From: Dipteris shenzhenensis
Lineage: Eukaryota > Polypodiophyta > Polypodiopsida > Gleicheniales
DNA length: 64,000 nucleotides
Direction: 5' to 3' (one strand)
NCBI GenBank assembly: GCA_047967505.1
Contig: CM106538.1
The translations under genes and the position numbers were made by a program. Under the pieces are notes generated by a model. That model searched no databases and was not told where the DNA came from. It saw only the letters and a list, made by a program, of their open reading frames with translations. Every line of letters starts with the position of its first letter. Position 1 is the stretch's first letter. Of this stretch, positions 12,172 to 23,722 are shown in pieces.

Positions 12172-12672
12172 ATGGCATCTACAGCTGGTAGTGCCCTCTT
12201 TGATATTGAGAGGTTGGATGGATCAAACTTTCAGTATTGGAAAGAGCAGATTTATGATGTGTTAGTGCAGAAGAGGCAGCATAAGCCCATTCAATGCAAA
12301 GGTGTCAAGCCTAATAGCATTAAACAAAGTGATTGGGATGACATGGATGAGCAAGCATGCTCTATCATTCAGTCATCACTCTCGAAGTCAGTCTACTTGC
12401 AGATACAGGATGGTGTACAGGGTGTAGACTACCATGCATATGAGTTTTATACTCGTATATGCCAGATGTATGACCATGATAGTGTTATGTTACAGCATGA
12501 TGGGCTGAAATGTCCTGATGGGCTGAAATACAGCCTTGATATGCACTCCAAACGTCGATCAATTGGTAGAAACAAGTCATGTTCAAGGGGGAATTCCAGG
12601 AGCAAGTCTAGCTCTCGGACTTGTGTTAGATGTTTCTATTGTGGAAAGTATTTTGCTCTTGAGGTCAACTGA
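12172..12672 (+). pseudogene. Copia-1 gag, truncated first copy
   Basis: Starts MASTAGSALFDIERLDGSNF, with the copia gag signature LDGSNFxYW. It breaks off inside the zinc knuckle at FYCGKY, where the tandem duplication returns to leader sequence. It is almost identical to the second copy at 13326, differing by a few bases, and open until the junction. It contributes nothing complete. Confidence 0.85.
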
Positions 12673-13325
12673 CAAGTTGTAGATCTTTCTACCAGCTACA
12701 ACTTTGCTGTTTACAGCTTTGGCATCCGGTCCTTCAGTGAAAAGATATCGCTGTTCAGAAACAGGGACAGCGTGTTATTTTGCCCAAAGTGGCTGTGAGG
12801 TATTGTTGTAGGGATTTCTCTTGCACAACAGTGAATTGGGAACTCACAGTAAATTATATAAAGTGATTGGGATCTCACTTCAGTCCAAGGGCATTATTGG
12901 CATTTTGGCAAGTCACTTTGGCACATTTGGCAAGTGGTGAATGCTTGAATTTGTTGCCAAAGGATTGCGCACTTGAGGTGATGCATTGGTGATGCAGTAA
13001 ATGCCATTTCGATGCATTATGGATTTGCATTGGTGGATGCCACACTGATGTTTATGGATAGTTGAGCTGGGCTCCTACTGCCATTGGTTGAGCAGGCATT
13101 GCTCATTTGGTTCAGTGCATTTCTTACTTCAATTGCCAGGCATTGGCAGGTTACTGGGCTGCATATATTCTTGTTTATGCCTCTTTATGGCTGAGTGCTT
13201 TTGAGCATTGGATCAGCCAATTTATTTGGAGACCTGATTGGTCTGGACAACACTATATTTTTTGGTCATTTGGGTTGCCTATTGCACTATACTGCTCTTT
13301 GGTTGTGACCTATTGTGCCACAGAT

Positions 13326-16300
13326 ATGGCATCTACAGCTGGTAGTGCCCTCTTTGATATTGAGAGGTTGGATGGATCAAACTTTAAGTATTGGAAAGAG
13401 CAGATTTATGATGTGTTAGTGCAGAAGAGGCAGCATAAGCCCATTCAATGCAAAGGTGTCAAGCCTAATAGCATTAAACAAAGTGATTGGGATGACATGG
13501 ATGAGCAAGCATGCTCTATCATTCAGTCATCACTCTCGAAGTCAGTCTACTTGCAGATACAGGATGGTGTACAAGGTGTAGACTACCATGCATATGAGTT
13601 TTATACTCGTATATGCCAGATGTATGACCATGATAGTGTTATGTTACAGCATGATGGGCTGAAATGTCCTGATGGGCTGAAATACAGCCTTGATATGCAC
13701 TCTAAACATCGATCAATTGGTAGAAACAAGTCATGTTCAAGGGGGAATTCCAGGAGCAAGTCTAGCTCTCGGACTTGTGTTAGATGTTTCTATTGTGGAA
13801 AGTATGGCCACATGAAAAAGTATTGCTGGAAATGGCTGAGAAAATACAAGAAGAAGAGCAAGGTTAAGAATGACATGAAGAAGGAAAAGAAGCATGTTGA
13901 GCTTCAAGGCGTGGATGCTAGGGTTTCCACTGACAGTAGCAGTGATGAAGGCATTCTTTTGTCTATGTCTGACACCTCCTTCTTGGCCACTGATGTACCC
14001 ATTCTCGGTGATTGGATGTTAGATCCATGTGCTTCATGTCATATGACCCCTCATAGGTCATGGTTCAATGCATATCAGGAATGCATTGTGGAGAGTGGTT
14101 TGATGGGCATTGATCATTCTATGGATGTCTATGGTTATGGGGATATCCACCTTGTTATGCCTAGTGGCTCTATTCTTGTTCTACAGAGGGTTAAACATAT
14201 ACCAGGACTTGCTACGAGCAAGATCAGTACTGGATAGTTGGTTGAGGCAGGTTATCATGTCTCTTTGGGTGATCATGCATGGAAGATTGCTAGAGGCAAT
14301 CTGGTTATGGCTAGGGGATCACGGGTTGGATTCTTTTATGCATTGCATGTATCAGGTGTCCAGGATAAGATGCTTATGATTAGTAAGCAGCCATCAGCTA
14401 GTTTATGGTATGCCAGACTTGGACATATGTCTACTGCAGGTATGGAAGCCCTTACAATATTGAGATACATTCCTGTTATGGATGTCTCTCAAATTTTATG
14501 TCATGATTGTGATGATGGTCAGCAGTCAGGATCCTCCTTTGTGAGGAAGACAGTCAGTGAGAGGTATCTTGAGCCATTGCAGTTGGTTCATAGTGCAGTT
14601 TGTGGGCCTATGCCTACCGTTTCACTGGGTGGCGCCTCTTACTTTGTGACATTTATTGATGCTGCTACAAAGTACATATGGGTATATCCGATTCGGCAGA
14701 AGCATGATGTATATGATACATTTCAGCGCTTCTTGGGTAATGCTGAAAATCAGTCAGGAAAGAAGCTATTGAGCTTGATGACTGATGGCGATGCATAGTT
14801 TACCTCTTCTAGATTTCAGCATCTATGTGATACACTTGGTATCAGGAGGGTGTTCACCACTCCTCATCTTTCTACTCACGATGCCTTAGCAAAAGGCATA
14901 AATCGGATTCTATTGGACAAGATTGGTAGCATGCTACAGTATGCAGGTCTTACCGAATGCTATTGGGCTGAGGCATGTAAGACAGCTGCATACTTGCTTA
15001 ACAGGTCACCCACGAGATCTCTGAATGGTAGAGTGCCATTTGACTTCTTGACAGGCAAGGCACCATGTTATGAGCATTTACGTGTGTTTGGCTGCGAGGC
15101 TTATGCTCATGGTTCCCGATCGAGGAGATGTATCTTCCTTGGATACAGTGAGTCCAGTGAGGACTACAGGTTATGGGATTCTTCAACTAGAGAGTTGATA
15201 CGCAGCCATAATGTCTATTTCAGAGAGGATGCTATGTTTAGACAGCCCAGGACTGTGGATAGCAGGAGAGTGGTGTTCCAGGAGGGTGTAAGTGCACTAA
15301 TACCTCCGAATTCTTTGCAGGGGCAGCCCATATCCCTTGGAGTGGGAGGTTTTTCCCACGGTGAGCAGGTTATAAAGTTGGGACAGCCACAATTACTTCC
15401 TGATTTTGGTCAGAGACGGTCAGATGTCTCAAGTATTCCACAGGTTTATACTCCTATGGAGATTGTTGATGCATCTTCTATGGACAGTTACAGTTTACTC
15501 CCAGGATGCGGAGTGCCTCTTGTAGATGAGGATGAGGCTATGCATGGTGAGGAGGATACCTTGGCTAATGATGCCCGGTATGATCCATTGGCTGGTTATG
15601 CCAGGACAGATGTGGTTTCTGCAGTTATTGACTCGGGTCATATTGCGCATGGGCAGGAATCATTGATATGTTTGCTTCGTAAGTGCCTCCATGGCCAGAA
15701 GCAATCCCCTCGAGCTTGGCTTCATAGGTTTGATACCGTTATGAGAGCTCAGGATGTGATGCGCAGTGAGAAGTATTCAGGAGGTTGCTATCCTTCTGAG
15801 GTTACTTGCCATATGGTTCCTTATGGACAGGGATGCTTTGCAGTGGGAGTTGCATGGTCTTGATGATGTTTGTCAGATATTATGGTTGATATGGCAGCCA
15901 TAGTACTTCATGCATCCATGACTGTGTTGAGACTTGGTTCTCACATGTTTGCCATTGGTGCTACACTTCCAGTTCTTGCTTCCGTTGCAGTGGGAGTTGG
16001 TAGCATGATTATGGTAGATTTTGGCAGTAGGGAAGCGGTTGTGGACATCAGGTCCTTATCCTTCCAGGAGCAGCATGCAAGTGATGCAGGTTGGGTAGAC
16101 CAGCAGAGGTCTATTGTAGGGCATGTGCTTATGGTCACAGGTGGTACAGAGACATTTTCTTTACACAGTGACAGTTCAGGTGCTATGGACTTAGCACAGG
16201 AGCACGTGGTGGTGAGAGTTCACTCTCCTAGTGAGATCTGGCATGAGATCTTGGTTGACACGCATCTACAGCTTGTCATTTTCTATCCTGCAAACCTGAT

Positions 16301-16364
16301 GTCTGCTAGCAGCTTATCCTCTATGCACTTTGCACATTGTAAAGTGCCGATGGGCATAGGATGA
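13326..16364 (+). pseudogene. Copia-1 gag-protease-integrase-RNase H remnant
   Basis: The polyprotein starts MASTAGSALFDIERLDGSNF. Gag has a CCHC-like knuckle (CFYCGKYGHMKKYC). Protease reads LDPCASCHMTP where the family has LDSGA, so the D-S/T-G active site is lost. A stop follows at 14235, then GAG-pre-integrase (LWYARLGHMS...CHDC) and the integrase core, with a stop at 14796 at TDGDA*FTS, and an ALAKGIN segment where family members carry the catalytic Glu. Of reverse transcriptase only LRKCLHGQKQSPRAW survives. RNase H is broken. It is a defective, probably trans-mobilised copy. Confidence 0.85.
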
Positions 16365-16453
16365 TGGTGTGGTCATCTTGTTTTTCAGCCTATGGCTGAT
16401 TGTATTATGTGTACTATACTCCCTTAAAGGCACACTGCCTTTAAGTGGGAGGT

Positions 16454-16599
16454 TGTTGGGGTAAAGGGCAGTGTGCCCACCCACTTGTACAGTGCCCATG
16501 TACACTCAATATATATGAAAGAGGAATAAGCTGGAGTAGCTTTTGCTCCACCACCTTTGGTGTCTCCTTATTCCTTTATGTGTGCTCTCCTCTCTCACA
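16454..16599 (+). repeat. Copia-1 3' LTR
   Basis: 146-bp LTR matching 4285-4430, followed by the second ATTTC target copy and then the rest of the chromovirus solo LTR. Confidence 0.92.
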
Positions 16600-17245
16600 A
16601 TTTCCACACTCTCCTCACCCAAGGGAGCTTCAGAGGCATCAAGGACTTCATCTACAAAAGGGCCAAGTGTATTGTCAAGTTTATCTCATTTACAGCACTA
16701 TTTCATGTTGTTTCTACTATCTTTCTAGAAACTAGTGCTTGCCTCTAATGTTGGATGTAAGTGGTGATTGTTGCAGGCTTCTTCCTTGTGGATTGGGCAA
16801 GCCAAGAGTTGAAACCTGAGCTTGGAGTCCTCTTTTCTGTTGTCTACCTTGTACATATGTGTAGGATCGATAGGCAAAGAGAGAGTACAGGTTGCAAAGA
16901 GTCGATAGAGTCTATCACGTCAAATCTTGGATAATGAAAAATAGAAGTACAAGGTACTTGTACCTAGACCTAGGACTAAGTGTCCTAGGTGTCACATAGG
17001 ACTAAGTGTCCTATGTGGCCTAAAAGACACTCACACTACAAGTGCCTACATTTATGCCTACAAGGCACATACCATGGCCTATAGGGCATTACTAGAACCA
17101 CCAGAAGATGGCCTACAAACCCCCCTCCATGGGATGGGCTGAAGTACTCTGGAAACGTATCAGAATACCTGGTATTTTCTGATCATGGTGGCACATGTTC
17201 ATCGAAAAGAATATAGCCACCTATGAATGTACAAGGGATGTCAGA

Positions 17246-19975
17246 TCATGTAACAAAGGGAACCAAGTGTAAAGCCTGTCGGAAGACTTCGAACTTGGGA
17301 CGAGGAGGTGCCTTTGTAAACATATATGCTATGTTGTCCTCTGTGGGAAGATAGGACAATGCTATGTCTCCTGATGACAACCGCTCCCGAACATAATGAT
17401 AGTGAACTTCAATATGCTTGGTACGTGCATGAAACACTGGGTTACGCGCAATGGCCAAAGCACTCTGGCTGTCAGTGTAGACAATAGTGGAGGATGTCTA
17501 GCAAATACCAAGATCTGTAAGTAACTATCGAAGCCAAACACACTCTACTGTAGCGGTGAAAGCTGCCCTGTACTCAAAAAGCAGCTAGACGTGGCAACTG
17601 TTGGTTGCTTCTTGCTGAGCCAAGAGATACATGAATTGCCAAGCAAAAAACAATTGCCAGTATGTGACACTCTGGTGTCGGAACATCCTACCCAATCACT
17701 ATCCGTGTAAGCATGCATGGTAAGTGAACCCTGATCACCATAGAAGAGGGCTAAATCCTGAGTGCCTCTGAGATATCTGAAGACTCTCTTCACTGCCTAC
17801 CAATGCTGTGAACTAGGCATGTGCATGAATCTGCTGAGCTGAGATACTGCATACTGCAAGTCAGGTCTGGTGTGACATAAATAAATAAGGCATCCAACAG
17901 CCTGCTGATAAAGAGTGATATCACATGGTGGGCTCCCATCATGAGCTGAGAATTTGAAGCCAGGGTCCACTGGAGTAGAGATTGGCTTGCAATCCTCAAA
18001 CTGAAAACGATCAAGTAGCTGTCCAATATACTTGGACTAAGAATAATGGAGCCGTCCCATGTCGGACATGTCAAAAATCTGCTACAAATCAGCCTTGAAA
18101 GCTGCAATTTGCTGAGTATTTGGGCCCGTGATGAGCATATCATCCACATATAAAATCAGCACTAAAAAATCAGATCCACTCCCACGAACATAAAGAGTGG
18201 GTTTTGTGGGACTATTCTGAAAACCAAGGGATAGTAAGTGTGCATGAATTTTGGCATACCATGCCCTGGGTGCCTACTTCAAACCATAAAGGGCTTTTCT
18301 AAGCCGGCATACCTTATTTTCAGAATTAACAACCTCAAAGCCAGGAGGTTGTGTGACATAGACTTCTTCCTGCAGATCCCCATGAAGAAAAGCAGTGTTG
18401 ATGTCAAGTTGGTGCACTTGCCAATGATGATGGGCTGCAATGGCAATGACACATCTAATGGTAGTAATCCTGGATGTGGGAACAAATGTCTCCTCAAAGT
18501 CAATGCCTTGTTGTTGGGCATACCCTTTTGCAACAAAGACGAGCTTTGTATCGATCTATGCTGCCATCAGATTTCCTTTTTAATTTGTAGACCCACCGCG
18601 TTCCAATGGCATGCTTGCCAGGAGGGAGATCTACTAATTTCCATGTGTCATTTTTGGCAATAGATTGTAACTCAGCTCTCATTGCATCCATCCACTCTTT
18701 GCTGTCAAAAGCATCTTTATGGCACAGAGGCTCTTCATTGCAAGCTGTAGCAAGGAGTGCAAACTCAAGAAAGTGACCATGCTGTCTGTTCCCTGATCTT
18801 GTCCGGGCAGCAAAAGGCTGATCTTGTTTGCTATCCCTCAATGTATCAAGAAGCCATCTGAGAACTTGCCTTTGCTGTCTATTGACAGCTCTTTCTTCAA
18901 TGACTGCATCATGAGTAGTGGAATCATTTTGTGCCGGAAGAGAAACCTGCAAATCAGCATGAGGTTGTGGCTGATTATTGCTTAGTGGAGGGCTTGCAGG
19001 AGGCTCATGTTGCTGGTCAAAATCCTCTTCTGATGATGGCAGAGGTAACCAAGATTCAAAGGCATCAAACATGTCAACATCTGGCTTTGCTTTGCAGTCC
19101 ACAAGAGGAGAAGCTGAATGTTCAGCAATAATCTTCCTAGTATTTGGTTGATATAACCGATACCCTCTGCTCTCCTGGCTGTAACCAATAAATATGCATT
19201 TGATTGCCTTGTCATCAAGCTTATGTCTCAGCTGAGATGGTACATGAACATATGCAAGAGACCCAAAAACTCTCATGTGTAAAAGTGAAGGCTTCCTGCC
19301 TTTCCATGCTTCATAAGGTGTAATAGTCTTCAATGCCCGTGTAGGTGATCTATTCAGCACATAGTTGGCACACATTACTGCATCAAGCCAAAGACTTGGC
19401 CCAAAATTTGTTGGGCAAAGACTTGGCCTTAAGCATGCATCTGGCCATCTCCATTGTGGACATGTTTTTCCTTTCAGAAACATGATTTTACTGAGGTGTG
19501 TAAGGAGTAGTGCATGAGTGAATAATGCCCCGTGAAGACAGAAATGCATCAAACTCCTTTGACATATACTCTCCCCCCCTATCTATGTTGAGGGTGACAA
19601 GCTTGCATCCTGATTCATTCTCAACCATATTCAGCCATCTCTGAAAGCATAAGAAAACTTCAGATTTGGCCTTTAAAGGATATATTCAGCAATATCTTGT
19701 GAAATCATCAATGAGAGTCATGAAATACTTATACCCCCCAATGGCATTTGTCCTCATTGGGCCACAGACATCACTGTGTACTAGCTGCAATTTCCTTCGT
19801 GAGAGTTTTGGACAATTCTTTTGAAAAGGAAATCGATGCATCTTACCCAAAAGACAATCCTCACACACATGTTTGGAAACTGTGTGAGTCTGAGGGCCCC
19901 AAATTTTGCTGAAATTTTTGCAAATGTGAACCAATGTATGCAAATCTGACTCAATGTCCTGCAAAAGTGACTCAA
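17246..19975 (-). pseudogene. Copia-2 integrase-reverse transcriptase-RNase H remnant
   Basis: On the minus strand the order is as follows: GAG-pre-integrase and integrase start (CEDCLLGKMHRFPF, LQLVHSDVCGPM, 19964-19686); the integrase C-terminus with the FLNRSPTRAL-type motif and VFGSLAYVHVP (19552-18980); the reverse transcriptase fingers (WVYKLKRKSDGSIDRYKARL); the palm with an intact LYVDDMLITG near 18130; and RNase H (YTDSDWVGC, SWLSKKQPTVA, HARTKHIEVHYHYV). Stops and frameshifts occur throughout. Nothing resembling gag or the D-S/T-G protease lies between leader and integrase, so the 5' coding half was deleted. Confidence 0.85.
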
Positions 19976-20025
19976 TGTCTGAAAATTTGACTCAATGTCC
20001 TACAAATGTGACTCAATGTATAGCC
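19925..20025 (+). repeat. Tandem repeat, about 20-bp unit, in copia-2
   Basis: Five to six imperfect copies of a unit like CAAAAGTGACTCAATGTCCTG, at the break between the truncated coding region and the leader. Possibly slippage at a deletion junction. Confidence 0.75.
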
Positions 20026-20730
20026 TCAAGGCTTGAAGCTGCAAAAGTATGAGTTACTAAACCAAACACCAGTTGAAATTGAGCTCCCAACACAAAAAAC
20101 CCCAAATTTTGTTGACCTGAGTGATGGCGTGGCACAAAGTGACAGTCCTGAACCAAATCCCGAAGCAAGTACAACGTACGGCGCAAGTACTAAACAGACG
20201 TACGAAACAATACGGAATCCAATGTACGGCTGTATGGATGCGAGATGTACAATTGTACAAAAACACAGCACGGGACAGATATGCTGATTGTACGGAGAGC
20301 AGTATGGACCCCTGTACGGTGACGTACGGAACGGGTACGCTGTACGGACAGCTGCTGTGTACGGTTGTATGAAGCAGCTCCAATGTACGGTGCACATCGT
20401 AGGTACAATGTACGAAATAGTACGGACGATATACGCGCAGTTATGATGTACTTAACTCAGGTACTGAAGTACTGAAGCAAGTACGATACCTTCTGTACAG
20501 CTGTACAAAAGGTGTATGGCGCAGTACTTCTGCCGTGCGGACGTCTGGTGTACGGAAGCACAGGTACGGAGAAGAGCATACGGCTGTAGCAGGTACTTGT
20601 TCCATACGATGGGAGTCCTGATTGCAAGCTTGTTTGTACGTGGGTCCATACAATCGTACGGACTGTACGGGTGGAGCAGGTAGGCTGAAGGGAGCTGGTG
20701 CGAGTCCAGGAGCAGGAAGCAAGTATTAAC
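20026..20730 (-). repeat. Copia-2 leader rich in GTACGG words
   Basis: A 700-bp non-coding leader with dozens of TACGG, GTACGG, CGTACGG and TGTACA words at irregular spacing. The hexamer CGTACG is its own reverse complement, so both strands carry it. The density is far above the surroundings. A similar but sparser set lies in the leader of the copia fragment at 29990-30220. It could be a packaging or dimerisation signal or a protein-binding array; I cannot tell which. Confidence 0.7.
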
Positions 20731-21389
20731 GTGGCTCTGATACCACTGTAGGATCGATAGGCAAAGAGAGAGTGCAGGTTGCAAAGAGTCGATAGAGTCT
20801 GTCACGTCAAATCTTGGATAATGAAAAATAGAAGTACAAGGTACTTGTACCTAGACCTAGGACTAAGTGTCCTAGGTGTCACATAGGACTAAGTGGCCTA
20901 TGTGGCCTAAAAGGCACTAACACTACAAGTGCCTACAAGGCACATACCATGGCCTATAGGGCATCACTAGAACCACCAGAAGATGGCCTACAATATGCTC
21001 TTGAGTCTTGTATCTAGGTCCTAGGCTTTCACTGAGTTCAATTTGGAAGGTGCATTGCACCTTGGTCTTGTATCTCCATTTTCAAGTGAGCCTAGATAAG
21101 AGGGGGGCCGTCTTGGCCCCTCAATCATATTGCAATTTCCAATGATGTCACTTTGTGTTTAAGCTATATAAGTCTTAACTCCACCTTAATTGCAATCTCT
21201 TAAGTTCAAGAATATGTGTTTCGCAACTCGCAATCATTTCATTCAAACGCCTCTGCAAAATCCGTTGTATGAATTGACAGAAAGCACCGAGTAGTTTATA
21301 ACCCCACCATTGCATGGGGGCTTCTAACTGAGGGGAAGCCACCGATTCCCATCACAAATCCAAGTAGATGGCACACATACGCGAAATCA

Positions 21390-23115
21390 TTGTATGATGC
21401 TCTGGCTCAAACCCCACTTGATACGTCTTCCATCCCCAAGCCACCACTTGCACTCTGTTTACCACAAATTTTCCCCCACTTCGAGCACTACCACCATTGT
21501 CCCGATACACAAGTCAGGAGACCCCATGGATGCAAGGAATTACCGCACGCTCATGATTGGCCACACACTCGCCAAGATCTATGGATCAATGCTAGAGAGA
21601 GAGATCAATAACTTCACAGAGACACATGGGCAACAAACCTTAGGACAAGCTGGGTTCAGGAGACAACACTCTACTCTAGATCACATCTTCACTCTACAGG
21701 CCATCACTGAGGAGGCAAGATCGAGGTCCAATAAAGTCTACACTTGTTTTTTTGACTTTCGGAAGGCCTTTGATACTATCCCACGGGCTCGCATGATCGA
21801 GAGGCTTCAAGAGATGCAGATCCCTAGAGTCATGATATGGGGTGTGATGAGCTTATATGAGACAGTCAGAGGCAGAGTACACACCCCAGGAGGTCTATGA
21901 GATTGGGTTGAGAGTACGATTGGAGTGAAGCACGGATGCCCCCTCTCACCGACACTTTTTGGACTCTATATCAATGAGATCACTACCTTCATTGATATTT
22001 TAGGAGGTAAGGGATCATTGCTCGCTGATCTGATGGTACGGATACTACTATGGCTGATGACATAGTCTGCATATCCTCCTTCGCGGCAGGTCTCCACAAA
22101 CATCTAGAGGAACTAGAGGTGTTTTGCAGGGAGAGGGACCTGACAATCAACCTTGGCAAGACCAAGGTTATGATTTTCACTGCCTCACAGGCAACGCTTC
22201 ATCAACATAGTTTCACCTACCGATGTGAGCCCGTAGAGATTGTGCAGTCCTGCACATACCTCAAAGCAGTTTTCTCAAGCCCAGTCTTCACGATCCACGC
22301 AACCACAGCACGACTCACACGTGGTCAAGGAGCTCTAGCTCGACTAGAGCGACAATGCTTCAAGCACATTTCCAAGACCCCCATACGAACGGATGGAGCA
22401 CTCTTCTGGGGAGGTGACCTCTCAGCGACAGACTGAAAGAGATTTGAGAGATCGCGGGTGATTATGGATTCCTGGATGATCCAAAGTAAGCCCATCAGAT
22501 TATACAAGCAGAGTTACCCATGACACCTCTCTAGATTGATGCTATCTTTCAGACAATGACATATATTCACAGGGTTTGGGCTCTACCTAGCTGGAGATTG
22601 CCGAGATTGGCACTAGAGTCATCACGACGACTTGCCTAGATGGTTTGATAGCCAAGGGGTCCAAATGGATCAACTCCCGCCCTTTTAATACAGTCTGGAT
22701 GCCCCGTCCTCCCTGATCCCACGAGATGAAATCAACCGTACATATGGTTAGATCTATGACAGCTTGGCACGCACTTGGGGGGGGACCAAGAGTTCCCCAC
22801 CAAGATCCAATTCTATCATAACGATTTTCGAGTATCAAAGGATGAACTGATCATGAGATCCTTGTACCTAGAGGATAGATGCGTCTCACATGCACTGGGT
22901 AAACAAGCTTTGCATACTAGGAGAGGTGGAGACAAAGGAGCACTTTCTATGCATATGTCTGGCATATAATGAGATTCGAGGGCAGTACCATTGCCTATAC
23001 CAAAAATTTGGAACTCTCTCTCGCCTGATCCATTTCCAAGACCAGGTCTGTGTCGGTCTTTATCTGATGGAGATGCGACGACATAGAGAGACTCTTCTGA
23101 GACACATTAGATAGC
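21390..23115 (+). pseudogene. LINE reverse transcriptase and C-terminal region
   Basis: Frame pieces give the RT fingers (VPIHKSGDPMDARNYR), motif A (CFFDFRKAFDTIPRARM), motif B (GVKHGCPLSPTLFGLYI) and motif C reading MADDIV, where Tyr or Phe normally precedes Ala-Asp-Asp. The C-terminus has a Cys/His pattern (VETKEHFLCICLAYNEIRGQ). Frameshifts lie near 21500, 21895 and 22040. This is the right half of the split LINE; 21301-21390 continues the linker from 2936. Confidence 0.85.
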
Positions 23116-23675
23116 CTATGCCGAACGTATTACCTGAGCCAGAGACGAATGCAGCCCAGCGACGGGTCACAGATTTCTATGCCTTTGAGTCAGCCCCGAG
23201 ACACAGCAGAGTGGAGGAGGAGGAGATAGATGATATGCGAGCAAAGTGGACTAGTGGGAGGAGACGGCAGGGAGTGGTGGAGCAGAGAGTTGCTGGACCA
23301 CGCACCTTGAAGGTCCAACCTATCACTGCCTTTCTTCGATGTGAACGCCCAAGTCAAGGGGCCACTCTTGACATGGTGCGCAGAATACATAAATCTCGGA
23401 GACCACCTTCCCCCCGCCACTGCGTGAAACGACACGGCAAATGCAGCTCCGAGATATCCTCGCATCTCATAGGAGAGCCAACATGGCACCTGAATATGCT
23501 TTCTAAAGTCTCTAACCTACCTATGTGTACTAGTTCTAAGTTATGTTTTTCTTTGAGGTTTCTTAGTACTCTACAAGGGTCTTAGTGAACCCCTTGCTTC
23601 AGCCCACTACGGCTTGTATGGGTCAGTCTGAGATTGTACTTTGTCTCATAGGCCCATGAGGCCTTCCGAAGACGT

Positions 23676-23678
<3 letters not shown>

Positions 23679-23721
<43 letters not shown>
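23679..23721 (+). repeat. (TC)n tract ending the LINE
   Basis: Pure TC dinucleotide run directly after the LINE 3' untranslated sequence. The same tail type ends the minus-strand LINE at 28697-28722, so TC repeats look like the normal 3' tail of this LINE family instead of poly(A). Confidence 0.85.

Positions 23722-23722
<1 letters not shown>

Larger units (their letters stand above)
5926..13804 (+). repeat. 1.15-kb tandem duplication of copia-1 leader plus gag start
   Basis: Copy 1 is 5926-6515 plus 12086-12649, split by the chromovirus. Copy 2 is 12650-13804, continuous. The junction near 12650 joins the gag zinc knuckle (TGTGGAAAGTAT) to leader sequence (ATTTTGCTCTTGAGG) across a 2-bp AT overlap. 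Copy 2 keeps the unoccupied chromovirus target, CTGATTGG at 13234-13241. The duplication therefore predates the chromovirus insertion and cannot have carried it. Confidence 0.85.
4285..16599 (+). mobile_element. Copia-1: Ty1/copia element, internally duplicated and deleted, hosting a chromovirus
   Basis: Paired 146-bp LTRs (4285-4430 and 16454-16599), each starting TGTTGGGGTAAAGG and ending CTCTCACA, differ at about two positions by eye. The target duplication is ATTTC (4280-4284, 16600-16604). The primer site TGGTATCAGAGCCC follows the 5' LTR, and a purine tract AAGTGGGAGGT precedes the 3' LTR. The internal region has a very long leader, a duplicated leader-gag block and a gag-protease-integrase-RNase H remnant lacking most reverse transcriptase. 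A 5.6-kb chromovirus sits in the leader. Confidence 0.93.
16860..20992 (-). mobile_element. Copia-2: Ty1/copia element lacking gag and protease
   Basis: Minus-strand element with LTRs 20747-20992 (5', 246 bp) and 16860-17117 (3', 258 bp), read on its own strand from TGTAGGCCATC to GATCCTACA. The target duplication is ATATG (16855-16859, 20993-20997). The primer site GTGGTATCAGAGCCAC abuts the 5' LTR (20731-20746), and a G-rich purine tract (GGAGGGGGG) lies inside the 3' LTR at about 17118-17135. LTRs differ at roughly six sites plus a 12-bp indel. It occupies the solo LTR next to copia-1. Confidence 0.92.
2937..21300 (+). mobile_element. Ty3/chromovirus solo LTR, split by two copia insertions
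   Basis: A single LTR of the same family as the two LTRs at 6516-8358 and 10252-12080. Its pieces are 2937-4284, 16605-16859 and 20998-21300, about 1.9 kb in all. It is flanked by ACCCC at 2932-2936 and 21301-21305, so it is a bona fide insertion into the LINE, later reduced to one LTR by recombination. Its termini have decayed from TG...CA to TA...TA. Relative to the family it has a 98-bp tandem duplication near 3691-3886 and a long G run at about 3646-3659. Confidence 0.85.
1500..23721 (+). mobile_element. LINE retrotransposon split by an 18.4-kb nested insertion
   Basis: A plus-strand non-LTR element whose two halves are 1500-2936 and 21301-23721. The left half holds an ORF1-like basic C-terminal piece (1515-1694, YLDDDLT...GKVII) and the endonuclease (about 1880-2760, LLLSDFNACTG). 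The right half holds reverse transcriptase, a Cys/His-rich tail and a 3' end finishing in (TC)n at 23679-23721. The cut falls at GGAGGCG-ACCCC, and the frame resumes directly after the second ACCCC (GGDPTIAWGLL), so the halves were one ORF. Many stops and frameshifts make it dead. The 5' boundary is uncertain. Confidence 0.8.
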
